In this document: positions 1 to 8,724 of the stretch, one piece after another | Position numbering within the stretch: position 1 is the stretch's first letter | Layout: each line of letters opens with the position of its first letter | Assembly: GCF_001440405.1 (NCBI RefSeq) | Contig: NZ_LLXX01000029.1 | Location: 101,040 to 155,044, forward strand | DNA from: Bradyrhizobium valentinum | GTDB lineage: Bacteria; Pseudomonadota; Alphaproteobacteria; Rhizobiales; Xanthobacteraceae | DNA length: 54,005 nt | Direction of reading: 5' to 3' | The notes under the pieces: generated by a model | What the model was told of the DNA's origin: nothing | The model's database searches: none | The model's input: the letters and a program-made list of their open reading frames with translations, nothing else | Made by a program: the position numbers and the translations under genes

Positions 1-23
1 AAGATGCGCGCTTGACGATAGAT

Positions 24-55
24 GGTCGGCACGTCGCTACGCTCCTTTGCCGACC
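24..55. repeat. Small extragenic inverted repeat
   Basis: GGTCGGCA at 24-31 is the exact reverse complement of TGCCGACC at 48-55, with a 16-nt loop. It lies just past the 3' end of the Bug gene on the minus strand. There is no T-run, so it looks more like a dispersed palindrome than an intrinsic terminator. Confidence 0.4.
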
Positions 56-109
56 CTACGCTGCGGTGCGCATCGATTAGGAATCCCGCGAACCGTTTAG
101 GCCCGTAAG

Positions 110-1069
110 TTATTCAGGCTTGAAGCCGGATGCCTTCACCACCGGTCCCCATAGTTCGGAGTCGGATTTCTGAATCCTTGAAAATTCCTCAGCAGAAGTG
201 CCGGTCGGTTGAACGCCCAAGGCTGTCAGGCGCTTGCCGAACTCTGGAGTGTCTACCGCATGACGCACGGCCCGGTTCAATTGCGTGATCAGTGCGGCCG
301 GTGTTGCGGCAGGAGCGTAGATGCCATACCAGCCCTCACCGCGAATGCCGTAGCCGCCTTCGGTAAACGTCGGCACTTCCGGCAGCACCGGTGATCGCGC
401 CCGGCCCGACGTCGCAAGCACGCGGATACGTCCGGCCTTGTGGGCCTCGACGAGGTCCTGCGTCGAGGTAAAGAACAGCGGCAGGTGACCACCGATCAGG
501 TCGGTGATGGCTTGCGGATTGCCTTTGTAGGCGACGTGACGAAGTTCGAGATTGGCTTGGCGCGCAAAGAGCACCGCAAAGAAGTGCGGCAACGATCCTG
601 CGGCGGGCGTTCCATAAGCCGCCTGATCGGGATGACTCTTCAACCAGTCAACCAATTCCTGCAGGTTCTTGGCGGGCACGTTCGCGCCCACCGCGACGCC
701 AAGGTCGAAGGTCCCAACCTGCGAGATCGGCTGAAAGTCCTGGACCGGATCATAGGCCAAATTGTCGTAGACGTGCGGGAAGAGCACCATCGGCGCGATC
801 GGCGTGAACAGCAGGACCGTACCGTCAGCCGGCGCACCCTTCACCGACTGGATGCCGAGGCGTCCCGCCGCGCCAGGCCTGCTCTCGACGATGACCGTCC
901 GATTGAGCTGCACGCGCATCGACTCCGCGATCATCCGCAAAGCCGTATCGCCGACACCGCCGGCCGGAAACGGCAGTACAATCCGGATCGGGGATTCGCC
1001 CGTCTGCGCCCCGGCATGATCCGCCATCAGGCCGAGCACCATTGCCAATGCAATTCGGATCATGCGCAT
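110..1069 (-). CDS. Tripartite tricarboxylate transporter (Bug/TctC family) substrate-binding protein
   Basis: A periplasmic solute receptor of about 319 aa, the normal length for Bug proteins. It has a signal peptide (MRMIRIALAMVLGLMADHAGAQ) and the family signature IVLPFPAGGVGDTALRM at the mature N-terminus, then the VESRPGAAGRLG and AYGTPAAGSLPHF regions that shape the ligand pocket. Bug proteins usually bind carboxylated aromatic or aliphatic acids. The start at 1069 is preferred because GAGGGCG precedes it and a signal peptide begins there; longer in-frame starts run into the divergent LysR gene. No TctA/TctB membrane genes are nearby, so it is an orphan receptor. Divergence from a LysR regulator suggests that regulator controls it. 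Confidence 0.88.
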   Translation of the reverse strand: MRMIRIALAMVLGLMADHAGAQTGESPIRIVLPFPAGGVGDTALRMIAESMRVQLNRTVIVESRPGAAGRLGIQSVKGAPADGTVLLFTPIAPMVLFPHVYDNLAYDPVQDFQPISQVGTFDLGVAVGANVPAKNLQELVDWLKSHPDQAAYGTPAAGSLPHFFAVLFARQANLELRHVAYKGNPQAITDLIGGHLPLFFTSTQDLVEAHKAGRIRVLATSGRARSPVLPEVPTFTEGGYGIRGEGWYGIYAPAATPAALITQLNRAVRHAVDTPEFGKRLTALGVQPTGTSAEEFSRIQKSDSELWGPVVKASGFKPE

Positions 1070-1150
1070 GGACGCCCTCGCTGTTGGCAGATGGTCGTTA
1101 TGATCTTGACCACTCGACCCTCTGCCTTGATGATCCATAAAGGAAGTCTT

Positions 1151-1174
1151 ATTTTTCTTATATGGCGATAAAAT
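1151..1174. promoter_or_regulatory. Possible LysR operator in the divergent promoter
   Basis: In the AT-rich gap between the Bug and LysR genes, TTAT at 1158-1161 and ATAA at 1168-1171 form an interrupted palindrome, flanked by ATTTT (1151-1155) and AAAAT (1170-1174). LysR proteins bind such interrupted dyads between divergent genes. This is a visual match only. Confidence 0.3.
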
Positions 1175-1192
1175 CCATTGATGGAGGCTTAC

Positions 1193-2152
1193 ATGGACCG
1201 AAGCCCTGCTCTCGACGGACGCATCAAGCTTCGCGATCTTCATGTGCTTCAGACTGCGGCCCAAACCGGCAGCATGGCCAAAGCGGCGGCTCATCTGGCC
1301 ATAACCCAGCCCGCCGTTTCCTATGCGATTTCAGAGCTGGAGCATGCCGTGGGCGTGCCGCTGCTCGAGCGTTCGTCGCAGGGCGTCACACCGACGGTCT
1401 ATGGACGGGCGCTGCTGGCGCGCAGCGCCATCGTGTTCAACGAGTTGCGGCACGGCATCAGCGAGATTGCATCGCTCGCCGACCCCGAGGTCGGCGAATT
1501 GCGAATCGGCACGACCCCACCGATGTCGGCGGTCGCCTCGGCCGTGTTCAACCACCTGGTGCCGCGCTATCCGCGAATGCGGTTTGATCTGACCGTGGGC
1601 CCGACTGACGTGCTGCTCCGCCAGTTGCGCCAGCGCGATGTGGAGATCGTCATCAGCCGGCTCGCGTCGATGGCCGGCAACGATGATCTATGCGTCGAGA
1701 CGTTGTTTCGCGACGAACTGGTGGTCCTCTGCAGCAAGCACAGCAAGTGGGCCCGGCGCCGCAACGTGTCCCTGGCCGAACTCGTCGGCGAGTCGTGGGT
1801 GCTCCCTCCCCCAACAGGCTTCCTCACCGGAATCATGCGCAGCGCATTCGAAGCGCAAGGCCTGGCCTTTCCCCGTGCGACGGTGACGACGTCGTGCACG
1901 TATTCGCTGAGCGTGCTGGTGGGCAACGGCAATTTCCTCGGCATTCATCCCCGAGCGATGTTGACGACGCCGAACGAACATCCGCAACTGACCGCGGTCG
2001 ACGTGCGGTTGCCAACCACAAACGGCGCGATCGGCCTGATCGCGCTGAAGGATCGCTCGCTCAGTCCGGTGGCGAAACTGTTCGCACAGTCGGTCGCTCC
2101 GGTCGTGCAGAACATCGAGCCGAAGCGGACATCGAGCGCCATGCGCAGATAG
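1193..2152 (+). CDS. LysR-family transcriptional regulator
   Basis: A 319-aa regulator with an N-terminal winged HTH (about residues 15-73, recognition part GSMAKAAAHLAITQPAVSYA) and a C-terminal periplasmic-binding-like effector domain (about 95-300, beginning ELRIGTTPPMSA). I chose ATG 1193 because GGAGG at 1183-1187 sits 5 nt upstream; ATG 1181 and TTG 1178 are in frame but less well placed. It is divergent from the Bug receptor gene, the classic arrangement for a LysR regulator and its target. The effector is unknown; related regulators sense aromatic or dicarboxylic acids. Confidence 0.9.
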   Translation: MDRSPALDGRIKLRDLHVLQTAAQTGSMAKAAAHLAITQPAVSYAISELEHAVGVPLLERSSQGVTPTVYGRALLARSAIVFNELRHGISEIASLADPEVGELRIGTTPPMSAVASAVFNHLVPRYPRMRFDLTVGPTDVLLRQLRQRDVEIVISRLASMAGNDDLCVETLFRDELVVLCSKHSKWARRRNVSLAELVGESWVLPPPTGFLTGIMRSAFEAQGLAFPRATVTTSCTYSLSVLVGNGNFLGIHPRAMLTTPNEHPQLTAVDVRLPTTNGAIGLIALKDRSLSPVAKLFAQSVAPVVQNIEPKRTSSAMRR

Positions 2153-2174
2153 TCCGTTTTCCGGGCGTTCCCGA

Positions 2175-3485
2175 TCAGACGATCAGGAAATCCTGATTGG
2201 TGAGCGCCAGCTTGGTCGAGAGCTCCGCGAACTGGACTGCGGCCGCCGAGCCTGTCCCGTCCGGATCGTAGCTAAGAGCGCCGGTATCGCTGTTGTAGAT
2301 AATCCGGTCGGTCGAATCATGGGCGGCCGCACCGATATGGAACGCCGAAGAGGACATCGTGCCGTTCCATCCAAACGCCGTGAATACCGCGTTGTCCAGC
2401 CGGACCGTGTCGTCCACGGCCGAGAAGTCCGTGATCTTGTCGATGTTCGAAGCACCGAGACTCGTATCGAAGACGAAGCTGTCCTGGTTCGCGCCGCCAG
2501 TCAGGACATCGCGGCCGGCTCCGCCATAGAGACGATCGTTTCCGTCGCCGCCGAGCAGTGTGTCGTCTCCCGTGCTGCCGTACAGGTAGTCTCTCCCGGA
2601 GCCGCCCTCGAGCCGGTCATTGCCATTCTGCCCGTAGAGCCGGTCGTCGCCGCCGAGGCCCTGGATCGTATCGGCGCCGGCCGTACCATTGAGGGTCTCG
2701 CTTGATGCCGTCCCGGCGATCACGTTCGACGAAGGCGGAGGTGGTTCGGACGGCGGCGGCTGGGAGCCGCCGCTTGTGGCGGGATCGATCAGGTCGAGCT
2801 TGACATTCTTGCTGCCGATCGTCGTCTGCATGGTGGTGCTTTGAATGCCCGCCCCTGAGAACGTGACCGTGTAGGTCGCCGGCGGCAGCACGAGATCATA
2901 GCCGCCGGAGCCGTATGTGGTCGTGGTGTAGGTTGCGCCGGTGCTGCTCACGGCGGTTAGCGTCAGACCGCCGAGCTCCTCGCCCACATCGTAGAAGCGG
3001 TCGCCATCCTTGTCGTCGAACGCTACGCCGGTGAGGAACACGCCCGAGCCGGACCGCGCGAAGTCTTCGGTAATGAACGCGCTGTCGCGGCCGCCGTAAT
3101 CGCCTGTCTCGAAGCCAAGCCCGACTTCGCGATAATTGTCATTGAGGATGTTGGCCCGATGACCCGACGAATTCATCAGGTTCGTGTGCAGCAGCAGCAC
3201 CTCGTCCTGCAGCCCGGCGGGCGATCGCGTCGTTGCCCACGCGATGTTCTCACCCCAGCTCCAGGAACCGCTAAACGCATAGCCCGCGGCAGCCATGCGC
3301 TGACCCGCGCTCGATCCGCCTGAGCCTGTATGCGAGAACGTGTCTGTTCCGATCATCCATTGGCTGTGGCCTTCACTGGCCTCGTTGAGATCTCCATCGA
3401 AGGCGAGCGGCTGAGCGCCCACCTTGGCACGCTCGACATTGATCAGTTCAAGCAAATACTGCTCATAGGTACTCGGCTGCGCCAT
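2175..3485 (-). CDS. Secreted CAP/SCP-domain protein with RTX calcium-binding repeats
   Basis: A 436-aa modular secreted protein. Residues 8-145 form a CAP (SCP-like) domain with GENIAW (78-83) and GHRANIL (108-114). Residues 150-232 look like a Cna-B/SdrD-type beta domain opening with a calcium loop (DDKDGDRFYD). A proline-rich linker follows (242-252), then RTX nonapeptides of the GGxGxDxLx type at about 270-335 (GGDDRLYG, GGDGNDRLYG) and a serralysin-like C-terminal cap ending DFLIV. There is no Sec signal peptide; RTX repeats with such a C-terminus point to type I secretion. No ABC exporter or membrane-fusion gene is in the window. Role unknown; CAP proteins often act in envelope or host interaction. 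Confidence 0.85.
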   Translation of the reverse strand: MAQPSTYEQYLLELINVERAKVGAQPLAFDGDLNEASEGHSQWMIGTDTFSHTGSGGSSAGQRMAAAGYAFSGSWSWGENIAWATTRSPAGLQDEVLLLHTNLMNSSGHRANILNDNYREVGLGFETGDYGGRDSAFITEDFARSGSGVFLTGVAFDDKDGDRFYDVGEELGGLTLTAVSSTGATYTTTTYGSGGYDLVLPPATYTVTFSGAGIQSTTMQTTIGSKNVKLDLIDPATSGGSQPPPSEPPPPSSNVIAGTASSETLNGTAGADTIQGLGGDDRLYGQNGNDRLEGGSGRDYLYGSTGDDTLLGGDGNDRLYGGAGRDVLTGGANQDSFVFDTSLGASNIDKITDFSAVDDTVRLDNAVFTAFGWNGTMSSSAFHIGAAAHDSTDRIIYNSDTGALSYDPDGTGSAAAVQFAELSTKLALTNQDFLIV

Positions 3486-3858
3486 GACGATGTCCTCGCA
3501 GGGTGATGACTGATGACGATGTGCTGAAGGACCATTCGCGATCGATCTGATTTGCTGCTATTGGCCGAGTGTGATCAGTCGTTGACCCAATCGTGACCAT
3601 TTATGGGATAATGGTCATGCTCGATGGAGCGACCTTCGGAGTTCCAATCATCCGAGGCGCGGCGAGCGCGCGCCAATTTCTACTTCGCAAAGACAGCATG
3701 AGATCGTTCGACGAGGACCTCGTCACAACAGCGCTTCCATCTTCGGATCTTCGCCGCGGAACGCGCGGGCCGGCAATGCCGTTGTGGGTCAGGCCTTGCA
3801 AAAGTGCTGCAACACAAGACGACACTCTGGTCGAGGAACACACAGAACGGAGGAATCG
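3486..3858. other. Intergenic region between CAP-RTX and monooxygenase-like genes
   Basis: No convincing gene is seen. The region should hold the promoter of the minus-strand CAP-RTX gene and of the plus-strand gene at 3859. Its one clear structural feature is the palindrome at 3594-3617, listed separately. Confidence 0.5.
3594..3617. promoter_or_regulatory. Operator-like inverted repeat upstream of the CAP-RTX gene
   Basis: TGACCATT (3594-3601) and AATGGTCA (3610-3617) are perfect 8-bp arms around an 8-nt spacer, about 110 bp upstream of the CAP-RTX start. The geometry fits a dimeric repressor site. The protein that would bind is not evident. Confidence 0.4.
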
Positions 3859-4185
3859 ATGCCGACCGAGCCGACGATTGCCCGCATCTGGCGCGGCCGT
3901 ACGCGACCTGAAAATGCTGACAGCTATGAAGCCTATATCAAAGCGGAAGGAATCCCGCCGCTGGAGAAGACGGCGCTCGGCGTTCAGCTATTTCGGGAAG
4001 ACCGTGAACAAGAGAGCTGGTTCACGACCATCTCCTATTGGAGCGACCTTCAGTCGATGACCGCCTTCACCAAGGGTGAGCCGACCAAGGTGCACCATCT
4101 CGATCGCGATCCAGAGTTTCTGATCGAGCTGCCCGCGTTCATCCAGATCCATCGGATCCTGATAAACCGTCAGGGCTTGCGCTGA
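3859..4185 (+). CDS. Antibiotic-biosynthesis-monooxygenase-like (dimeric alpha/beta barrel) protein
   Basis: A 108-aa soluble protein. MPTEPTIARIWRGRT at the start and the WFTTISYWSDLQSMTAF segment near residue 60 fit the ferredoxin-like ABM fold, which forms dimeric barrels and acts on small aromatic or quinone substrates or as a heme-handling domain. Start at 3859 follows a good GGAGG (about 3849-3853). It stands alone between the divergent CAP-RTX gene and a convergent CoA-transferase. No catalytic residue can be named from sequence alone, so substrate is unknown. Confidence 0.7.
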   Translation: MPTEPTIARIWRGRTRPENADSYEAYIKAEGIPPLEKTALGVQLFREDREQESWFTTISYWSDLQSMTAFTKGEPTKVHHLDRDPEFLIELPAFIQIHRILINRQGLR

Positions 4186-4232
4186 ACTGGAAGGCGCCTA
4201 CGTCACCGCACTAATCCGACGTCGACCCAGTT

Positions 4233-4357
4233 GTCATTCCGGGGCTCGCGAAGCGAGAGCCCGGAATCTATCTCACCGCGGAAGATGCGGCCCAATGGAT
4301 TCTCAGATGTGCAATTGCACATCATAGCTCGCGCCAAGTGGCGCGCCCCGGAATGAC
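4233..4357. repeat. Dispersed palindromic repeat element
   Basis: GTCATTCCGGGGC (4233-4245) pairs perfectly with GCCCCGGAATGAC (4345-4357), enclosing smaller palindromes including a perfect 18-bp one at 4306-4323 (GATGTGCAATTGCACATC). The ends match the partial element at 53950-54005, so it belongs to a repeat family. It lies between convergent genes. Confidence 0.75.
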
Positions 4358-4375
4358 GGAGGGAGCATGTCGAGA

Positions 4376-5602
4376 TCAGACGATCTTCTGCGCCTTCAAC
4401 GCTTCGACCTTGGCATCGTCGTAGCCGATCGTCGCCAGCACATCCTTGGTATCCGCACCGAGCAGCGGTGGCGCGCGATAGTCCTTTACCGGGGTGCCGG
4501 AGAACGTGATGGCATTGCGGATCAGCGAAAGGTCATGCTCCAAGGGGTGGTCGACCTTGACCTGCATGCCGCGCGATTTGACATGCGGATCGTTGAACAC
4601 CTGCGAGAAATCGTTGATCGGACCGGAGGGGACGCCGGCCTTCTCCAACTCTTCCAGCCAATAAGCGACGGGCTTCTTCAAGAACAGCCCGGCGAAGATC
4701 GCCATGATCTCCTTGCCGTGAACGACGCGGTCGTTGTTCTTGACGAAGCGCGGATCGGTCGCGAGCTCCGGCGCGCCGAGCACGGCGCAGGTGCGCTGAA
4801 ACTGGCCGTCATTGCCGACCACCAGCATCAGTTCACCGTCGGTGCAGCGGAACACGCCGGCCGGCATGCCGCCATTGCCCCAGGTACCGCGCCGCGGCGG
4901 GGTCTGGCCGTTGACAAGAAAGATCTGCGCGTAATGCGACAGCGCGGCGATCACGGTGTCGAACAGGCAGACGTCGACATGCTGCCCCTCGCCACCATTG
5001 GCCTTGCGGTGATAGAGCGCGGCCAGAATGCCGATCGAAGAGTTCATGCCGGTCATGTAGTCGACGATGGAGGGGCCGACCTTCATCGGCCCCGCGCCCG
5101 GTTCACCGTCGATGTGGCCGGTGACGCTCATCAAGCCGCCCATCGCCTGCAGGATTGCATCATAACCGGCGCGCGGCGCGTAAGGCCCGGTCTGGCCGAA
5201 GCCGGTCACCGAGCAGTAGATGATGCCGGGGTTGATGTCCCTGATCGATTCGTAATCCAGCCGGTAACGCTTGAGATCGCCGACCTTGTAGTTCTCCATC
5301 ATCACGTCGCAGCTTTTGGCGAGCTCGCGGACAATGTCCTGCCCTTCCGCCGTCGCGATATTGACGGTGACGGATTTCTTGTTGCGGTTGGCGCAGAGGT
5401 AGAACGAGTTGTTGTTGTTGTTCTTGCCCTCGGGGTCCTTCAGGTAAGGCGGGCCGAAGGCGCGGGCGTCGTCGCCGCCGCCGGGACGTTCGATCTTGAT
5501 CACCTCGGCGCCTAGGTCGGCGAGCATCTGCGCCGACAGCGGGCCCGCGAGCACCCGCGTCAGGTCGAGAATCTTGATGCCCGAAAGTGGCAGAGCCGAC
5601 AT
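4376..5602 (-). CDS. CaiB/BaiF class III acyl-CoA transferase
   Basis: A 408-aa enzyme of family III CoA-transferases, which move CoA between carboxylic acids through an aspartyl-CoA intermediate. N-terminal LPLSGIKILDLTRVLAGP and LADLGAEVIKIERPGGGD are family signatures. The likely catalytic Asp is D181 in GPSIVDYMTGM. GxGQTGPYAPRAGYD (135-148) and the GNGG segment shape the active site. Length and order match formyl-CoA:oxalate or succinyl-CoA:acid transferases, but the acid is not predictable. A run of five Asn (61-65) replaces a normally variable loop. Start ATG 5602 follows GGAGGAA. No acyl-CoA synthetase or dehydrogenase gene is adjacent. Confidence 0.9.
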   Translation of the reverse strand: MSALPLSGIKILDLTRVLAGPLSAQMLADLGAEVIKIERPGGGDDARAFGPPYLKDPEGKNNNNNSFYLCANRNKKSVTVNIATAEGQDIVRELAKSCDVMMENYKVGDLKRYRLDYESIRDINPGIIYCSVTGFGQTGPYAPRAGYDAILQAMGGLMSVTGHIDGEPGAGPMKVGPSIVDYMTGMNSSIGILAALYHRKANGGEGQHVDVCLFDTVIAALSHYAQIFLVNGQTPPRRGTWGNGGMPAGVFRCTDGELMLVVGNDGQFQRTCAVLGAPELATDPRFVKNNDRVVHGKEIMAIFAGLFLKKPVAYWLEELEKAGVPSGPINDFSQVFNDPHVKSRGMQVKVDHPLEHDLSLIRNAITFSGTPVKDYRAPPLLGADTKDVLATIGYDDAKVEALKAQKIV

Positions 5603-5821
5603 GAAACTTCCTCCGAAATCTTGATTCTGTGGCGCGGTCGCCGCGCCTGCCGCTGCGAAGCTTGCCGATACACTATTTTATGTGGCTGAGCCCTGCATTA
5701 CCGGCATGACGCCATCCGTCCGCCGCCCCACTGATGCAAGGCGCCGCGAACAGGCCGGAGGTCTCGAAGTGAAGCGGATGGTGCGTTCCGCCAATCGGAA
5801 CGGCCCCGGCATTTGCCGAAA

Positions 5822-5849
5822 AAGCAACGGCCCGCCGAAGCGGGCCGTC
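5822..5849 (-). terminator. Rho-independent terminator after the LivK-TAXI gene
   Basis: Read on the minus strand, ACGGCCCGC pairs with GCGGGCCGT around a TTCG loop (plus 5828-5849), followed by TTGCTTTTTC. It lies 24 nt past the stop of the gene at 5873. Confidence 0.75.
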
Positions 5850-5872
5850 CTATCGTCAAACCGTGGTTGCCG

Positions 5873-8257
5873 TCACTGCCGGGGGCCGGCCTTGGCGCGG
5901 CTGGCGCGCCACTCCAGGAATTCGCGGTACAGCGGATCGCGCTCCTGCGGGGAGAACGCGGTAGCGGCGGGCGCGGCCACCGGGGCGGCGGCAGGCAGAA
6001 CGGCGCCCGATGCTGCCGATACGGCCGAGCCCGGAGGCGGCGGCATGTTGCGGTCGAGCCACTCCTGTGCCGCCTTGAAGCGCGTCCACCCCGACACCGT
6101 CGCCCGCAACGCCATTTCCTTCCACTTCGGATGGAACGGCGGACGTTGCAACTGCGCGACCTTGTCGAACATGGTGTCCACCAGGAGCGCCAGCCGGCGG
6201 TAGCGGTCGCTGTTCGGCGCCCAATTATACGACGCCAGCACCGCCTCAGCCGAAATCGTCTCGACCGAGCCGCCCTCCGCCACGAGGCCCGGGTAGTCCG
6301 CCGACGAAAGCTTGGAAGGCAGATATTCCTCCTGGAGAGGCTTGGCGTAGTCGACCGGGACCAGATGCAGGTTGCGATCGTTGACCTGGTTCAGCCATTG
6401 CAACGGCTTGCCTTCAATCGCCACGATGGCGTCGATTTCGCCCTTGCGCAGCATGTCCACCGCCAGCCGCGGCTCCTGATAGATCAGGTGCGGCCTGATC
6501 CCGAGCCGGTCGAACACGTTAATCGCGGTCACGAAGGTGGAGCTGTCGGGCAAATCGACCACCACGGTCTTGCCGTCGAGCTCCCTCATGCTGGTGATCG
6601 TCCTCGGCGCCAGGACGTGCATCTCTTCATTGAACATCTTGGCCACGTAGACAAACTGGTTGCGGATGTCCTTGGCGAAGTCCTTGCGGTCGAGATAGGA
6701 CAGCGTGTCCTTGCGCACGATGCCGGCGTCCACGCCCCTCAAGAGCAGAATGTCGGCCACCGCCTGAACAGACCCGCGGCCCATCACGGGCAAGATCCGC
6801 AAATTGGTCCCGCTGTCGAGCACGGAAGCGAGATCCGCGCCGACCTGGGCATAGGTGGAGCCGAACGAGCCCGTCATCAGGCTCACGGTATTGGCGTTGA
6901 GCTGGTTGGCCAGATCGCGCTTGGTGGCGGTGCCGTACTTGAAGATCGTCTTGAAGGAATCGCTGACGGCGCCCGGATCGATGCCGCTTCGTACCGGGCC
7001 GAAATGCTGCCATTGGCCGTTCGTGAAGCGCATCATCCGCATCTGCTCGATCGGCGCATGATCAGCGGCACTGGTGTTGAGCAAGATGCCCTGCACCATC
7101 ATGGGAAGCTGGATACCCTTGATCGAGCGGGCCTGCTTCATGATGTTTTCACGTGAGAGGTCGTCGCCGCAGTTCTTCAGGACCTCGTGCAGTGTCTTGC
7201 TGACGAGATAGCCGAGAACGGCCTGGCCGTTGGTCTTGCTCACGCTCGGCACATAGCGCTGCATGAAGGCGCTCCATTCGCGGAACGCCGCATCGCCGGC
7301 TGCCGCCGAGTCTTCGCCCTCCAGGCGGTATGCCGCCGACAAAATGCCTTCCGCATTTTGCGCGCCCGCCGGCTGAATCACGGCCGAGTAGGAGTTGGCG
7401 ATCGACGCGACGAAATGGTTCGGCCTCCAGCCGAGTTCGGCGCTTCGCCGGATCGCCATGATCGCGAATTTCGGCGTGGTGAACTCGATGAAGACGTCGG
7501 CGCCCGAGGCCTTCAGCTTGGCCATCTGGGCGTCGATATTGGTGTCCGTCACCTTGTACGGGGCCTCGGCCACGATCGCAATCTTGCCGCCCAGGCCGTC
7601 CTTCAGGCCCTTCAGGTATTCCTTGCCCATCCCGTCCTCCTGATAGAGGACGGCGATCCTGCTGCGGGGATGGTTCTCCAGGATATACTGCGCAAAGATT
7701 TGAGCTTCAGCCGTGTAGGTCGGCAGGAAGCCCATGGTCCACGGAAAATCGCGCGGCTGGTCCCAGGCTGCCGCGCCCGACAAGGCAAAAAGCTGCGGGA
7801 CTTTTTTTGAGTTCAAATAGGGCTGGATCGTCGCGTTTGTGTTCGTACCGATGGTCCCCAAGGTGAAGAGAACCTGGTCCTCCTCGACAAGCTTGCGGGT
7901 CATCTCCATGGTTTTGGTGGGCTCGTAGGCGTCGTCATAGGTGATCATATTGACCTTGCGGCCGTTGATCCCACCTTCGGCGTTGACCTTGTCCAGATAG
8001 GCCGCGATGACCTTGGCGATGACGCCATAGGCGGAGGCCGGACCGGTATAGGGAGCGGTGTTGCCAATCCGGATTTCGTTGCTGCCCGGAGGCGCCGCGT
8101 ATACCTGATCGCTGATCGCCGAGCCGGCCATCGCAGCCAGCACCAGCGCCGTCACAGCGCTGCGTCGAGGCGCGGTGAAAAGCCGGCGCATGGTCGTTCC
8201 GGCCCGAGACCGGAACAATTGCTCCATACGCCAACGAGGATCGATCTTAGCCCGCAT
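5873..8257 (-). CDS. Fusion of LivK-type and TAXI-type periplasmic binding domains
   Basis: A 794-aa exported protein, twice the usual length. After an Arg-rich N-terminus and a hydrophobic segment (33-53), residues 58-430 are a type I binding domain (IRIGNTAPYTGPASAYG, NAEGGINGRKV, CGDDLSRENIMKQA) as in branched-chain amino-acid or aromatic-acid ABC receptors. Residues 455-740 are a type II domain of the TRAP-TAXI kind (NTVSLMTGSFGSTYAQVGAD, LRILPVMGRGSVQAVADI). An Ala/Pro-rich tail ends it. ATG 8257 has a strong AGGGGGG upstream; ATG 8191 is an alternative with a more compact signal peptide. No permease or ATPase gene is near. It may act as a two-ligand sensor or receptor; that is inference. 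Confidence 0.85.
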   Translation of the reverse strand: MRAKIDPRWRMEQLFRSRAGTTMRRLFTAPRRSAVTALVLAAMAGSAISDQVYAAPPGSNEIRIGNTAPYTGPASAYGVIAKVIAAYLDKVNAEGGINGRKVNMITYDDAYEPTKTMEMTRKLVEEDQVLFTLGTIGTNTNATIQPYLNSKKVPQLFALSGAAAWDQPRDFPWTMGFLPTYTAEAQIFAQYILENHPRSRIAVLYQEDGMGKEYLKGLKDGLGGKIAIVAEAPYKVTDTNIDAQMAKLKASGADVFIEFTTPKFAIMAIRRSAELGWRPNHFVASIANSYSAVIQPAGAQNAEGILSAAYRLEGEDSAAAGDAAFREWSAFMQRYVPSVSKTNGQAVLGYLVSKTLHEVLKNCGDDLSRENIMKQARSIKGIQLPMMVQGILLNTSAADHAPIEQMRMMRFTNGQWQHFGPVRSGIDPGAVSDSFKTIFKYGTATKRDLANQLNANTVSLMTGSFGSTYAQVGADLASVLDSGTNLRILPVMGRGSVQAVADILLLRGVDAGIVRKDTLSYLDRKDFAKDIRNQFVYVAKMFNEEMHVLAPRTITSMRELDGKTVVVDLPDSSTFVTAINVFDRLGIRPHLIYQEPRLAVDMLRKGEIDAIVAIEGKPLQWLNQVNDRNLHLVPVDYAKPLQEEYLPSKLSSADYPGLVAEGGSVETISAEAVLASYNWAPNSDRYRRLALLVDTMFDKVAQLQRPPFHPKWKEMALRATVSGWTRFKAAQEWLDRNMPPPPGSAVSAASGAVLPAAAPVAAPAATAFSPQERDPLYREFLEWRASRAKAGPRQ

Positions 8258-8553
8258 TGCAGCCCCCCTGTGAGCCCATAACTGTGCAATTTACTAAATG
8301 CGCGTGATGCGAGCGGGCACCGTTTCAACCCTACTCGCCGACATTGTGTCTCAATCGGATTGATTTTGTGGCAAGTCCAGGCGTTCCGTAAGGCATGGTT
8401 AGCAAGCGCGTATTTTCGCCCTCAGAAATGCACGAAATCGACGTTTACGCGTCGCCTTGCAATCGGAACGTGTTCGTGTGCGCAACCGCAGGTGCCTGCG
8501 GCGTATCACATTGCGACACGATATCAGGAAAATCTTGAATAAATTTTGAACGA

Positions 8554-8627
8554 TGGAGCGGGTGAAGGGAATCGAACCCTCGTATTCAGCTTGGAAGGCT
8601 GCTGCTCTACCATTGAGCTACACCCGC
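8554..8627 (-). tRNA. tRNA-Gly(TCC)
   Basis: The minus strand folds as a full cloverleaf: acceptor GCGGGTG/CACCCGC, D-arm TAGCTCAATGGTAGAGCA, anticodon loop CTTCCAA (anticodon TCC), T-arm GGGTTCGATTCCC, with discriminator T and an encoded CCA. Length is 74 nt including CCA. It lies between the LivK-TAXI gene and the small leader transcript at 8760. Confidence 0.97.
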
Positions 8628-8724
8628 GCTGGCGTTGAACTAACACGCCGTGCAGGCGGCCTCAACCCGCCGCTGATGGCCCGATCAGAACATCCTGTGG
8701 CAGCACATGAACCGGTCCGGGCCC

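Noticed and set aside
4367..5515. Long open frame antisense to the CoA-transferase
   Set aside because: High-GC shadow: biased Arg/Val/Asp composition, no domain, and the opposite strand holds a complete enzyme.
5813..7156. Long plus-strand frame antisense to the LivK-TAXI gene
   Set aside because: Arg/His-rich shadow with no recognisable domain.
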